64,000 nt of DNA, taken from Euglena gracilis (taxonomy: Eukaryota; Euglenida; Euglenophyceae; Euglenales). The stretch lies in NCBI GenBank assembly GCA_039621445.1, contig CP154956.1, positions 95,546,406 through 95,610,405 of the forward strand, given 5' to 3'. The translations under genes and the position numbers were made by a program. Shown here piece by piece: positions 1 to 9,886 of the stretch; positions within the stretch are counted from its first letter, which is position 1; the number at the start of each line of letters is the position of its first letter. The notes beneath the pieces were generated by a model that did not search any database, had not been told where the DNA came from, and saw only the letters and a list, made by a program, of their open reading frames with translations.

Positions 1-320
1 TTCTTTTCTTGGGTTTCCCCCCTGAAACAAAACCTTTTCCTTTTCAGGCGGGATTTATTTTGGTTCAGAGGCCTTTTTGCACTTTTTCCTGGGGGAACCC
101 TTCGTGACCAGGATGGAGCTGGGGTCCCCACGGCCAGCCAGATACCAGCCAGACCTCCTCCTCCTCCTCCTTTTTTTCACCAGCCACCAGCCAGACCTCT
201 CCTCCTCTTTTCTCCCAAAAAGGATGGAAACACATTGACTCAAAAAGGATGGAAACACATTGGAATCACCTTGAAACTGTCAAAAAACATCCCATATGGA
301 AAAAAAATTGAAAAACAAAA
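1..320. other. Left edge, no gene seen
   Basis: Low-complexity sequence with CTC/CCT and poly-A/T tracts and a short direct repeat around 230-265. I see no splice motif or coding-like frame. Confidence 0.5.
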
Positions 321-575
321 TCCCCTTGTGTGTGCAAGGCAAGGATGTCCAAAACGCGCCCCCAACAAACTCCCTTTGTGCTAACTTAGTCGGCCTACGG
401 CCTCCTCCGGGGGGGGGGGGGGCCTCCCCCCCCCCCCCCCCCGGACCCCCCCCCCCCGCCCAAAAAAAATGAATGTGTGCAAGGCAAGGATGAGGCCGTA
501 GGCCGACTAAGTTAGCACAAAGGGAGTTTGTTGGGGGCGCATTTTGGCCATCGTTGCCTTGCACACACAAGGGGA
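321..575. mobile_element. Small inverted-repeat element, CCCTTGTGTG family
   Basis: The arm at about 321-402 is repeated in inverted orientation at about 496-575. It starts TCCCCTTGTGTGTGCAAGG and carries the GGCCGACTAAGTTAG motif near its inner end. The arms flank a poly-G/poly-C centre. A direct partial copy follows at 640-705 and two more lie at 36.37-36.58 kb. There is no coding capacity, so a non-autonomous TIR element is the simplest reading. The target duplication is not clear. Confidence 0.6.
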
Positions 576-639
576 TATTGTTATTTTGGGCGGGGGGGGG
601 GGGGTCCGGTGGGGGGGGGGGGCGGCAGCTCCCCCGGAG

Positions 640-705
640 GTGGCTGTAGGCCGACTAAGTTAGCACAAAGGGAGTTTGTTAGGGGTCGCGTTTTGGCCGG
701 GCGGC
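640..705. repeat. Partial copy of the 321-575 element arm
   Basis: Same orientation as the right arm of the preceding element, sharing GGCCGACTAAGTTAGCAC and the downstream GGGAGTTTGTT. It follows another poly-G block. Confidence 0.6.
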
Positions 706-719
706 AAACTTTTTCCGTT

Positions 720-945
720 AAAAATTTTGGCCGATGATGCCTAATTTCACATAAATGTTCATGGAGCTTCCCAACTTTGAGCATAAATTTTGCAAATTGG
801 GGATGGTGATTCCTAATTTGCTGTCAAATTCCTGATTTTAGGTGGGGGATTCCTAGTTTTTGCTTTTTTCCCCAAGGGGGGTGGTGCGGGTCACGGGGGG
901 GGGGTCACGGGGGGGGTCACGGGGGAAGTGTGCCACTTTGGAGGT
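720..945. repeat. TCACGGGG-type dispersed repeat, copy 1
   Basis: The core has several 'gattcctaatttg'-like phrases, then a G-rich end built from repeated GGTCACGGGGGG. Related copies are at 2395-2600, 5040-5315 and 6565-6880, the last two with the G-rich ends inverted as CCCCCGTGACC on both sides. Confidence 0.6.
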
Positions 946-1375
946 AGCGGGAGGCATAGCTGGCGTTTTTTTTGTTTTTTTTAAAAAAAAGTTTTTTTTG
1001 TTTTTTATTAAAAAAAACGGGCAAAAAAAACGGCAAAAAAACAAAGGGAAAAATGATGGTCCAAATTTTGCCTTTGATGGCAAGGGTGAACCAATCTTAG
1101 CTCAAAACCAATACTTTTGGTTGTCTTCAACAAGGATGGTCAAAATAGGGCATTTCTGCCATTTTGGCTTGAAACCATTCCAAACTAACTTGAAACATCC
1201 CAAATTTGGTGTCTTTCTCTGACCGAGGATGGGCAAAAAAAAGCTAAAATTAAAGGCAAAAAATTTTTTTGCCCTGGACCCTCAATGGTGCTTTTTTTGT
1301 TTTTTTTTAAAAAAACGTGTTTTTTTTTGACTTCGTTCTAAACGAAGTGCCAGCTATGGCGGGAGGCAGCATCCA
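946..1375. other. Homopolymer-rich stretch, no gene
   Basis: Alternating long T and A runs such as GTTTTTTTT and AAAAAAACG. No coding-like frame and no credible splice sites. Confidence 0.5.
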
Positions 1376-1379
1376 TGCA

Positions 1380-1875
1380 CGCCGTGGCGAGGGGTCCGGT
1401 TAGGGGGGGGGGTTGGCGTGGCGAGGGGGTCTCGGAGGGGGGGGGGAGGGGTGCGGGGGGTCTGACAAGAAAATTTTCTTTGGTGGGCCTAACATTGCGT
1501 GGCGAGGGGGTCTGAAAAGGGGGGGGAGGGGGGTAAAATGGCGTGGCCAGGGGGTTTGTGAGGGGGGGGGGGGGGGGGGGAGGGGTGTGCCGACCCCCCA
1601 TGATGTTGCATCCCATCACTTTTTTTAGGGGACAAGATTTTTGGCCATTTTTGGGCTCGGCCACCAGGGGGGGGTCCCCATTTTGCCGTGCCGAGGGGGT
1701 CAGTCCCCAGGGGGGGTCCACTGTGGCGGACAGGCGGAATTTCCCAAAGGAAAATTCATTGGTATGGTTCGGCATGCCGTGCCGAGGGGGTCGGCTGACC
1801 AGGGGGGGGTCCCCATTTTGCCGTGCCGAGGGGGGTCCGACCACCAGGGGGGGGGGGGGGCTGCCAAACCTCCTT
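1380..1875. repeat. G-rich direct repeats (GGCGAGGGGGTC / GCCGTGCCGAGGGGG)
   Basis: At 1380-1560 the phrase GTGGCGAGGGGGTC recurs three to four times. At 1660-1860 a longer unit with CCCCATTTTGCCGTGCCGAG occurs twice, with a related third copy. Frames reading through this G-rich sequence are not taken as genes. Confidence 0.6.
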
Positions 1876-1963
1876 TGAAGGTGCGTTGGGCGTTGGGTGT
1901 CCAAATGGGGGGTGTGGTGTGGTGAGGACAATTCTGTTCTGTTTCTCCCACAAAAATTTCATA

Positions 1964-2055
1964 CCATCCCCCCCCCATTATGTACCTCCCCCCGGGAGGC
2001 CGAAATTGGGGGGGGAGGTACATAATGGGGGGGGGGAGGTACACAATTGGGGGGG
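1964..2055. mobile_element. TA-flanked poly-C TIR element (CATTATGTACC family)
   Basis: TA at 1962-1963 precedes CCATCCCCCCCCC then ATTATGTACC. The right end mirrors this as GGTACACAATT plus a G run, followed by TA at 2056-2057. The centre holds one more inverted copy. TA duplication is the target preference of Tc1/mariner-type transposases. There is no coding capacity. Relatives are at 2251-2325 and 56,483-56,687. Confidence 0.6.
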
Positions 2056-2250
2056 TACCCAGGTCCCATTCCCACACCCGACCGAACAGCCCAAAAGGGG
2101 TCATTTTTGGCAACTTTTTGGATGTTTGCAATAAATGGTCAATTTTCAGCACATTTGCCAAACATCACTTTTTGAAAACGTCCCAAAAACGTCGATTTTT
2201 GAGCATTTTTTTGGGAAATTCTTTAGAAAAAGTGTTATGGCAGTGAGCTA

Positions 2251-2325
2251 CCATCCCCCCCCCCCATTATGTACCTCCCCCCCAGGGGGTACATAATGGG
2301 GGGGGTACATAATGGGGGGGGATGG
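2251..2325. mobile_element. TA-flanked poly-C TIR element, 75 bp
   Basis: Bounded by TA at 2249-2250 and 2326-2327. Its ends are CCATCCCC... and ...GGGGATGG, and it carries ATTATGTACC near the left end with its complement on the right, so nearly the whole element is palindromic. Confidence 0.65.
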
Positions 2326-2394
2326 TATTTCCTCTCCCCCCCTTTTTGCCATGAGACTCTTTCCAACTTGCGAAATCTCCCCTTTTGCCAATGG

Positions 2395-2600
2395 GGGTGG
2401 TTCGGGTCACGGGGGGGTCACGGGGGGGTCACGGGGGGGGTCACGGGGGGAACACCACATTTTCAGTGGCAAAATTAGGAATCGGTCACGGGGGGAACAC
2501 CACATTTTCGGCAGAATTAGGAATCACCAAACACGAATTCTTGGGGGTGCCACCCCCGTGACCCCCCCCCCCCAGTGACCCCCCCGTGACCCGAGAATTG
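2395..2600. repeat. TCACGGGG-type dispersed repeat, copy 2
   Basis: Four tandem GGTCACGGGGG motifs, then two near-identical phrases with AACACCACATTTTC, then the inverted CCCCCGTGACC block. Confidence 0.6.
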
Positions 2601-2699
2601 AGCCTTCGATTTTCATACAATGCATCAACCTTCGTCACTTCAGCCTTTCTTTTGATTCATCCTTTCGGCTCATTGCGGATTATTGGCCATGGAACTTTT

Positions 2700-2803
2700 G
2701 GTGGTCGCTAGCGACCGGTCGCTAGCGACCGGTCGCTAGCGACTGTTGGTCATGGCCTAGCGACCATTGGTGGTCGGAGCGACCGGTCGCTAGCGACCAC
2801 CAA
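2700..2803. repeat. Array of 14-bp palindromes, left arm
   Basis: GGTCGCTAGCGACC, a perfect 14-bp palindrome, occurs about three times in full plus degenerate copies (GGTCGGAGCGACC). Confidence 0.8.
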
Positions 2804-2894
2804 TAATTCGACCCCCCCCCCCCCTTCAGAAAATTTTTAAGCCCCCCCCCCCCCAATAGGATTTTCTTGCAAAATCCCCAAGTTGTACTGCAAA

Positions 2895-3162
2895 ACGATG
2901 CTACCAGGGCCAGGCGCGGATGTAATGCCACGCGCAGTCCTAAGGCACCTTTGGTCGTCTAGCGGGGGGGGGGGGTGGTGGTGCGGGGGGGGGGGGTGCG
3001 GGGGGGGCTGCCGCCCCCCCCCCACCCCCCCCACCAACAAAATCCCTTCCGGGGGGTAACCGACCCAGGGCCATGCGCGCATGTTATGCCACGCGCACCG
3101 TAAACAAAACCGTCCTAAGGCGCCTTCGGCGCCCTTGGTCGTCTAGCGGGGGGGGGCTGCCG

Positions 3163-3197
<35 letters not shown>

Positions 3198-4350
3198 TCC
3201 CTTCCGGGGGGTAACCGACCCAGGGCCATGCGCGCATGTTGTGCCACGCGCACCGTAAACAAAACCGTCCTAAGGCGCCTTCGGCGCCCTTGGTCGTCTA
3301 GCGGGGGGGGGCTGCCGCCCCCCCCCGCACCCCCCCCCCGCCCTCCAATAACATAATCCCTTCCGGGGGGTAACCGACCCAGGGCCATGCGCGCATGTTA
3401 TGCCACGCGCACCGTAAACAAAACCGTCCTAAGGCGCCTTCGGCGCCCTTGGTCGTCTAGCGGGGGGGGGGCGGCCGCCCCCCCCCCGCACCCCCCCCGC
3501 CCTCCAATAACATAATCCCTTCCGGGGGGTAACCGACCCAGGGCCATGCGCGCATGTTATGCCACGCGCACCGTAAACAAAACCGTCCTAAGGCGCCTTC
3601 GGCCCCCTTGGTCGTCTAGCGGGGGGGGGGCGGCCGCCCCGCCCCGCACCCCCCCCCCCCCGCCCTCCAATAACATAATCCCTTCTGGGGGGTAACCGAC
3701 CCAGGGCCATGCGCGCATGTTTATGCCACGCGCACCGTAAACAAAACCGTCCTAAGGCGCCTTCGGCGCCCTTGGTCGTCTAGCGGGGGGGGGCTGCCGC
3801 CCCCCCCCCGCACCCCCCCCTGCCCTCCAATAACATAATCCCTTCCGGGGGGTAACCGACCCAGGGCCATGCGCGCATGTTATGCCACGCGCACCGTAAA
3901 CAAAACCGTCCTAAGGCGCCTTCGGCGCCCTTGGTCGTCTAGTGGGGGGGGGGGGTGGCCCGCCCCTGCCCCCCCCGCACCCCCCCCCGCCCTCCAATAA
4001 CATAATCCCTTCCGGGGGGTAACCGACCCAGGGCCATGCGCGCATGTTATGCCACGCGCACCGTAAACAAAACCGTCCTAAGGCGCCTTCGGCCCCCTTG
4101 GTCGTCTAGCGGGGGGGGGGGGCAGCCGCCCCCCCCCGCACCCCCCCCCCCCCCCGCCCTCCAATAACATAATCCCTTCCGGGGGGTAACCGACCCAGGG
4201 CCATGCGCGCATGTTATGCCACGCGCACCGTAAACAAAACCGTCCTAAGGCGCCTTTGGCGCCCTTGGTCGTCTAGCGGGGGGGGGGGGGCTGCCGCCCC
4301 CCCCCCCCCCCGCACCCCCCCCCCCTCCAATAACAAAATCCCTTCCGTGG
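2895..4350. repeat. ~160-bp tandem array, about 8 full units
   Basis: Each unit runs through GGTAACCGACCCAGGGCC, the palindrome ATGCGCGCAT, CACGCGCACCGTAAAC, the hairpin GGCGCCTTCGGCGCC, GGTCGTCTAGC, and a variable G-run/C-run pair. The GTAACCGAC motif recurs near 3057, 3211, 3371, 3530, 3692, 3852, 4020 and 4187, with diverged units at both ends. Length varies from 159 to 168 bp, mostly in the homopolymers. Confidence 0.85.
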
Positions 4351-4720
4351 GGTAACCGACTCATAGGGCCCCAAAATTTTTTTGGGCTTTGGCACCAAAC
4401 GACAGTGGCCACTCTGCGGGGGCGTAAAGCAACTTTGACAAAAAATGCCATGCCACCCTGCCGGGGGGGGGCGGGTAATGCCACCCCCCCCCCCCGCTGT
4501 CGCCCACCCCCCCCCCCCGACCCCCCTACCGCCCCCTTTACAAAGTAATGTAAACATTGTCTGATTTCGTGCAAGATCCTAAAAGCAGAAAAAGGAATTT
4601 TTGATATAAAATTTCATGTTTTTCTCTGAGGGAAATTTTTCCTTCGCAGGGGGGGGGGGAGGGGGGGGGGGGGGGGGGCGGGGCTTAAAACTTCTTATGA
4701 AAAGAGTGGGGGGGGGGGGT

Positions 4721-4830
4721 GGTCGCTAGCGACCGGTCGCTCCGACCACCAACGGTCGCTAGCGACCGGTCGCCAGAATTCGGTCGCTAGCGACCATGGT
4801 CGCTAGCGACCGGTCGCTAGCGACCACCAA
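4721..4830. repeat. Array of 14-bp palindromes, right arm
   Basis: Mirror image of the left array, with about five GGTCGCTAGCGACC copies and one GGTCGCTCCGACC variant. Confidence 0.8.
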
Positions 4831-5039
4831 AAGTTCCATGGCCAATTTTCCGCTCGGAGCCCATCCTTTCAGCTTGCTTTTTGATGCTTGATGGCGGTTT
4901 TGGTCGCTTTTCATCAGATTTCTGGCTTGATATGGTCAAAAAATGGAAAGAAATCCCATGAGGTGAAAAAAATTTCGACCCAAACAATGGTGTTTTTTTG
5001 GCGTTTGAATTTTGACCCAAAATATGTCCCATTGGGGGT

Positions 5040-5315
5040 GTTCCCCCCGTGACCCCCCCCGTGACCCCCCCGTGACCCGAACAAGGACCCTTTTCGGCGA
5101 AATTTTGTCGGGAAAAATATTGGCTGGTGATGCCTAATTTGATAAAACTCTGGGACAGATTCCTAATCTTGAGGCGTAAATTTTTCAAATTTGGGCTTGG
5201 TGATTCCTAATTTGGTGTCAAAATCCAATTTTAGGTGTGGGGATTCCTAATTTGTGGAATTTTTCTCCAAAAATTTTGACTCGGGGGCCCCCCGTGACCC
5301 CCGACCCGAACCACC
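5040..5315. repeat. TCACGGGG-type dispersed repeat, copy 3
   Basis: CCCCCGTGACC blocks at both ends enclose GGTGATGCCTAATTTG and GGTGATTCCTAATTTGG. It aligns by eye with 6565-6880. Confidence 0.65.
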
Positions 5316-6560
5316 CCCAAGGTCATGTTTATCGTTGATGGAGGATGCATTTTGAGGTTGCATTTGGGACTTTTTGCATTCTTTTGCACGTATTGGCAGT
5401 TTTGGAATTCCTTGGCCAATTTCAACCAATTTGGTCAAATTTGAAATTTGGGTCAGTTTCATGGTTGTCTTGAAGGATTTTCACCCAAAAAATTCTGCAG
5501 GTCGGAATGCCCAAACAAAGGTACAACCACTGTCCTGTGTGCTATAAAGTGAAAAAAAATGGCCCCAGACGAACCACAAGGCTGAAAATGGTTGAATTTT
5601 TGAGTGAACAGTTCAAAGTAAACCAAAGAAAATTGCCCGAAAACATTGGCCATCCGACATCAGGGTTTTACCACTCAAAATTAAGATTTTGTACACCATT
5701 AGGACATATCACTCAAAAATAGGAGACGTGCCACTCAAAACAAAACTGGCTCACAAAATAGAACATTGGCCACTTTGGGCATTTGCCACTCAAAAATAGG
5801 CATTTGCTTCGCAAAATTTGGAGTTTGCATCTCAAATTAGGCATTTGCCCCCCAAAATTAGGAGTTGGCACTGAAAAATTGGAGATTTCCGCCCAAAATT
5901 AAAATTACCCCAAAACTAGGCATTTGCCACGCAAAATTTGAAGTTTAACACCTAAACTTAGGCACATCCCTTCCAAAAATTAGATATCACACCCGAAAAG
6001 ATCGGCATTGCCCCCCCCCCAAATTTAGAGTTTGCATACCAAATTAGGCATAAAAGTCACTCAAGGAGTGACAAATGCCCCCCCCCCCCCAGACCCCAGA
6101 GCCCCCTCAAAGGCTAGGTAGTCCACTTCGGCACCCTGGAACCCCCCCCCCCGTCCCCCCCTTGTCCAGTTCACTTCGGAAGTGAACAGGGGGGTCCCGA
6201 CACCCCCCCCCCCGTGCACCTAGAAGTATTTGTTCACTTCGGGAAAAAACCGCAAACCAGAACAACAGGCACACATGAATTCAGGCAATTTTTCAAAAAA
6301 AATTCGGCGTGTTCGGTGCCGGACCCCCCCTCTAGGAAGTCAACATGTCCAGTTCACTTCGGAAGTGAACAGGGAGGGTCCCAACCCCCTCCCCCCTATA
6401 CCTGGCTCCCCAGTGTCAGATTGGCCATTTTGGGGCTACCCACCCAAAAATGATTCAAGTCCTTGAATATGTAAAGTTTATTGCGAAAACTTTGAGTTTT
6501 GGATGTCAAGTGACCATAGCTGACATTTTTCATTTTTTCAAAAAAAATTCCTTCCTAAGG
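5316..6560. other. No gene; degenerate 'ggcatttgcc' repeats and two palindromes
   Basis: 5690-6060 is built from diverged short phrases around 'aaaattaggcatttgcc'. The near-perfect palindrome GTTCACTTCGGAAGTGAAC occurs at about 6170-6190 and again at about 6354-6372, each next to a G/C-rich tract. No coding-like frame stands out. Confidence 0.5.
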
Positions 6561-6564
6561 GGAT

Positions 6565-6880
6565 GTAACCCCCGTGGCCCCCCCCCCCGTGACCCCCCCC
6601 CCCCGTGACCCGAACAAGGACCCTTTTCGGCAAAATTTTGTGGGGAAAATTTTTGGCCGGTAATGCCTAATTTGATAAAACTCTCATGCTAATTTTGAGG
6701 TGTAAAATTTTCAAATTTGGGCTTGGTGATTCCTAATTTGGTGTCAAATTCCTGATTTCAGGTATGGGATTCCCAATTTGTGGATTTTTTCCACAAAAAT
6801 TCCGGCTCGGTGATTCCTAATTTTGCCACCAAAAATGTGGTGTTCCCCCCCGTGACCCCCCCGTGACCCGAACCACCCCC
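6565..6880. repeat. TCACGGGG-type dispersed repeat, copy 4
   Basis: Same arrangement as 5040-5315: GTGACC/C-run blocks at both ends and the TCCTAATTTGG phrases between. Confidence 0.65.
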
Positions 6881-7071
6881 TTATGTTTCTATTGAAAAAA
6901 ACGGCCACCAAAGAGAAAGGAAAACACCAAAAAGAGAGGCAGAAGTGGTTGATGGAAGTTATCAAGGCAACTTGGCTTTTTTGGACGTTGTTCTTTTCTT
7001 CAATTTTCACAGTGTTTTTTAAAAAAATCAAAAAAACCCACGAATGTGTGCCTGCATGGGGCGTGTGATAT

Positions 7072-7204
7072 TTGCCAACGAGCTATGCTGGTTCCGCCAA
7101 CTTCCACAAACACCCACCTTCCAACCGCCACAGCTCCCTCACGCACTTGGGTTTTTTTCGGTGGAAAACCTCGGGGTCAAAGGGGCAACAACCTGGGACC
7201 AAGG
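7072..7204 (+). CDS. Candidate upstream exon of the CCCH gene
   Basis: A coding-like frame (Ser/His/Pro/Gly-rich) ends at the strong donor G|GTAAGTAC, with the intron starting at 7205. Its last base gives a phase that joins the next candidate exon after an 80-bp intron (7205-7284, acceptor GTCCAG). In this frame an in-frame TGA lies at 7066-7068, and the frame is open upstream of it as well, so the true 5' limit is unknown. Tandem CCCH proteins commonly have such disordered N-terminal regions. This is an inference from composition and splice motifs. Confidence 0.4.
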
Positions 7205-7284
7205 GTAAGTACGCTCCGAGCTCCGACCATCAAGCAGAAGGTAACCAATTTCTCTTCCTTTCCCTCTTCATGCAAGTAGTCCAG

Positions 7285-7433
7285 CTGCCACGATCCTGGA
7301 GTTGTCTTTGCCAACTCCACCCACGCATGGCCACAGCCCTAATGCACCGAAAAAAGCCACCAAAAGTCACCCGCCAAAAGTCAGCAGCCAACCGGCCCAT
7401 CGAACGCCACGAGGGGAAGGGAAAGGGTCAGGA
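7285..7433 (+). CDS. Candidate Pro/Lys/His-rich exon of the CCCH gene
   Basis: The frame beginning GCC ACG ATC CTG encodes a Pro/His/Lys/Ser-rich disordered segment (for example PTPPTHGHSPNAPKK). It joins the preceding exon in phase across 7205-7284. The 3' end is uncertain. A donor at GTTTATG (7434) would give a 38-39 bp intron to the acceptor CTTTCCAG at about 7472, in line with the other tiny introns here. Confidence 0.35.
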
Positions 7434-7634
7434 GGTTTATGTGTGAAGGTCTAATCTTTTTGTGCTTTCCAGGCCCACCCTGCCCAAGTGCCTGGGGCAG
7501 CTCGGCAATGACCAAAGATACATATTAAGAATGCGTTTTATCCGCTATGGGCGCGAACGTGAAAAACGGATTTTGGGCAGAAAAGCTGGCGCACCTGGCT
7601 TTTATAAGGGATCTTAGTTTTCGATTCTTCTCAG

Positions 7635-8194
7635 AACCAACCTTTGAGATATTTGATGAGTGCCTTTTCTTCAATGAGTGGCAACTCTTCCTTGGATACT
7701 GTTGGTCCAGTTTCCGAGAATGGATCCATGGTGGTATGTGTGTTGACGTTTCATTTTACACTGTCTTTTGCCAGAGTGACTTTGCAGAGGTGTACGAATT
7801 GGGTGAAACTCAAGGAATTGAATTCAAGACAAAGCAAAGGTCCAAGAAACGTGATGCGGAAGAGAAGTCAAAGAGCCTGGTTGACCCTCGGAAGTACAAA
7901 ACAAAACTGTGCCGTAATTGGAAGGCGACTGGTAGTTGCTGTTTTCTCCCCTCTCTTCTCGGACATGTGTCAACAGGCACTTGCCCGTATGAACATACCT
8001 GCTGCTATGCACATGGCGAGCTTGAAACGAGGACCATGCACCAAAACAATAATGTCTTGTCTTCACTGGGATACTTCAGTGGCATCATGCTGCTTGCAAT
8101 GAAGGATGACAAGCAGAGGGTGAAGGGTCCTCGCCAGGGTGTGTATCCACTGAAAGAAACAAACAAAAAAGAAAGTCATTGGTCTGGAAGTTAA
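7635..8194 (+). CDS. CCCH zinc-finger protein (tristetraprolin-like finger), partial
   Basis: Three exons can be placed. Exon a is 7635-7733 (acceptor TTCTTCTCAG, donor GTATGT), encoding a Ser-rich segment with FSSMSGNSSLDTV. A 41-bp phase-0 intron follows at 7734-7774. Exon b is 7775-7931, acidic then basic, ending in YKTKLCRNWKATG. A 45-bp intron follows at 7932-7976 (GTAGTT...CAACAG). Exon c, from 7977, continues as TCPYEHTCCYAHGELETR. Spliced, this gives an exact C-x8-C-x5-C-x3-H finger with the YKTKLC lead-in and AHGE tail typical of tristetraprolin/Cth-type proteins, which bind AU-rich mRNA. The 45-bp intron is a multiple of three and stop-free, so the unspliced frame is also open but breaks the finger. 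Exon c runs open to TAA at 8192-8194, or may end at a donor near 8139. The usual second finger about 18 residues on is absent here and would lie in a later exon. Confidence 0.75.
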
Positions 8195-8195
8195 A

Positions 8196-8290
8196 CCCCA
8201 AATGTAAGAAACCCCCAGCTATAAGAAACCCCCAAATATAAGAAACCCTGGGCTGTTGGATGCTAATCCATATGTAAGAAACCTTTCATC
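8196..8290. repeat. ATAAGAAACCCCC direct repeat, copy 1
   Basis: Tandem phrases 'aaatataagaaacccc' followed by GGGCTG. A second copy in the same orientation is at 8966-9050, about 770 bp downstream. It just follows the CCCH frame's stop, so it may lie in the 3' UTR or an intron. Confidence 0.6.
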
Positions 8291-8425
8291 CATTTTCAAC
8301 ACGAGTCACAGCAAATCTCAAGGCGCAATCAACACAGAGATGAAGCTGGTCCAGTTTATTGCTTCTTTGCAAAGCAAGAGTTTTGCAACTGCTTTTTGGG
8401 TGGAGCTGGATATAGGGATATAGGG

Positions 8426-8482
8426 ATACAGGAAGACACAGGTATAGGTATAGGTATAGGTATAGGTATAGGTATAGGTTTT
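8426..8482. repeat. (GGTATA)n microsatellite
   Basis: Nine or so tandem GGTATA units; smaller runs recur at 8770-8795 and 8808-8820. Low-complexity Gly-Ile frames here are not genes. Confidence 0.9.
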
Positions 8483-8965
8483 CTCACCTCCTATATCTCT
8501 TATATGTCTGGTAATGAAAGGGTTTTTTGGGGAAAGACGTTTGCAATGCTTGATTTCCACCACCACTGCAAGAGATTTCCAAGAGAATAGGAAGATAGAA
8601 GTTGAGGTTGAAGTGAAGTTGAAGGATCATTTTGAAATTTTGTTCTGGGAACGAACATCCTTCTATTTTTGTCCATTTTGTGCCATATTAGGCCATTATT
8701 GACCATTTCGGGGCCATTTTCGACCAATTGTCGGTGTATGATGAGCAATTTATGAAGACATATTGGCGGGATATAGGTATAGGTATAGGTATAAGTGGTG
8801 GACATATGGGTATAGGTGTTTTCACAAACCTATACCTATCCAGCCCTGAGCAGGTGCAACTGGACTCAAGAAGATGTCAAATGGGAGAACCACAAACATT
8901 GGCTTCTAAGAATTACGTGAAGGAACCAAGGGAAGAAAAAGTTCCATTATTAGATACCCTTCGAC

Positions 8966-9050
8966 ACCCAAACATAAGAAACCCCCAAATATAAGAAACC
9001 CTTTGGGCTGATCGGCCGACATCCAAATATAAGAAACATGTTTGGGGGGT
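8966..9050. repeat. ATAAGAAACCCCC direct repeat, copy 2
   Basis: Same orientation and order of phrases as 8196-8290. Confidence 0.6.
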
Positions 9051-9194
9051 TTAAGCTGAAATTGGCCACTGTAAGCAGAGTCAAACTGTCGAAACCCATT
9101 GTTGACATGACTTGGTGTTCACAATCTGTGTAAATTAAGGGTTCTGTGATTGATGCATTCCCAGTGGACATGTGCAGATTGGTTACTTTTCTGT

Positions 9195-9540
9195 TGGTCG
9201 ATCCAAAAAAAGGAAATCATCTGTCAACTTTGGGTTGTGGCACAACGCCCTTTAAACAGCCAGTCCTTTCCGCAAGGGCCTGTCTTTGGGTGGCTTTTGT
9301 GGTTATTTGAAGGGATGGGGTTAGGGTTTGACATGGCCCTGCCTACTCTTGCACACACAGGCAGACAGCGGGAAAGAAAGATAAAGCTCGCCGACAGGAA
9401 CAGAACAATTTGTCTGTTCCTATTACCATTATTCCTATTACCCTATTCCTCCCTTTAACCCTCCTTTTCCCATTTATTCCTCCCACAGACTCAGGGAAAC
9501 TCTTTTCTTTCCCAAGTTATTTTGAGGTTCAAAATTCTGA
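9195..9540. repeat. Sequence related to the inside of the 10,018-10,485 element
   Basis: Shares, in the same order, 'tgtggttattt', a GGTTAGGGTTTG phrase, ATGGCCCTGCC, GGCACACACA-like sequence and GAAAGATAAAGC with 10,120-10,260. Probably an older, end-less copy of that element's core. Confidence 0.5.
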
Positions 9541-9605
9541 GATTCTGAAATAGTGGTTCCTTATTTTGAGGGGAAAAGTATCGGTACTTGTCTGTTAGTC
9601 GATCC

Positions 9606-9836
9606 GGTACTTGTCTGTTATCGCACGACATACCCCCCTTTTGGTTATCGCACGACACCTTATTTTTAGTCCTATGGGGTTATTTAAGGAGTAGGGTTAG
9701 GTGCGCACAGGCCATGTAGCGCAACATGGCCTGTGCGCACCTAACCCTACTCCTTAAATAACCCCATATTAACCCAAAAAAAGGGCGTCGTGCGATAACC
9801 AAAAGGGGGTATGTCGTGCGATAACAGACAAGTACC
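9606..9836. mobile_element. 231-bp TIR element, 8-bp duplication GTCGATCC
   Basis: Ends GGTACTTGTCTGTTATCG...CGATAACAGACAAGTACC are inverted. Inside are a second inverted block (TTTTGGTTATCGCACGAC) and an inner palindrome with arms of about 40 bp around 9670-9768. GTCGATCC flanks it at 9598-9605 and 9837-9844. The uninterrupted sequence, one GTCGATCC, is present on the other strand near 11,565-11,610, acting as an empty-site paralogue. An 8-bp duplication fits hAT-type elements. Non-coding. Confidence 0.8.
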
Positions 9837-9886
9837 GTCGATCCACGGCAGTGCATCAAGTCTGTTAGTCCACACCTATTTTTGGC

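Larger units (their letters stand above)
2671..4855. mobile_element. Foldback element with ~135-bp inverted ends
   Basis: The left end (about 2671-2806) and right end (about 4722-4855) are inverted copies. TTGGCCATGGAACTTTTGG on the left matches CCAAAAGTTCCATGGCCAA on the right, and the arrays of the palindrome GGTCGCTAGCGACC line up in mirror order. The inside is a ~160-bp tandem array. Long inverted ends containing subrepeats around a non-coding array fit a foldback-type non-autonomous element. No target duplication could be assigned. Confidence 0.65.

Noticed and set aside
2895-4350. ~160-bp array as a possible rDNA spacer or tRNA cluster
   Set aside because: No rRNA flank and no tRNA-like fold with anticodon and T arm. 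The array is enclosed by inverted ends of an element.
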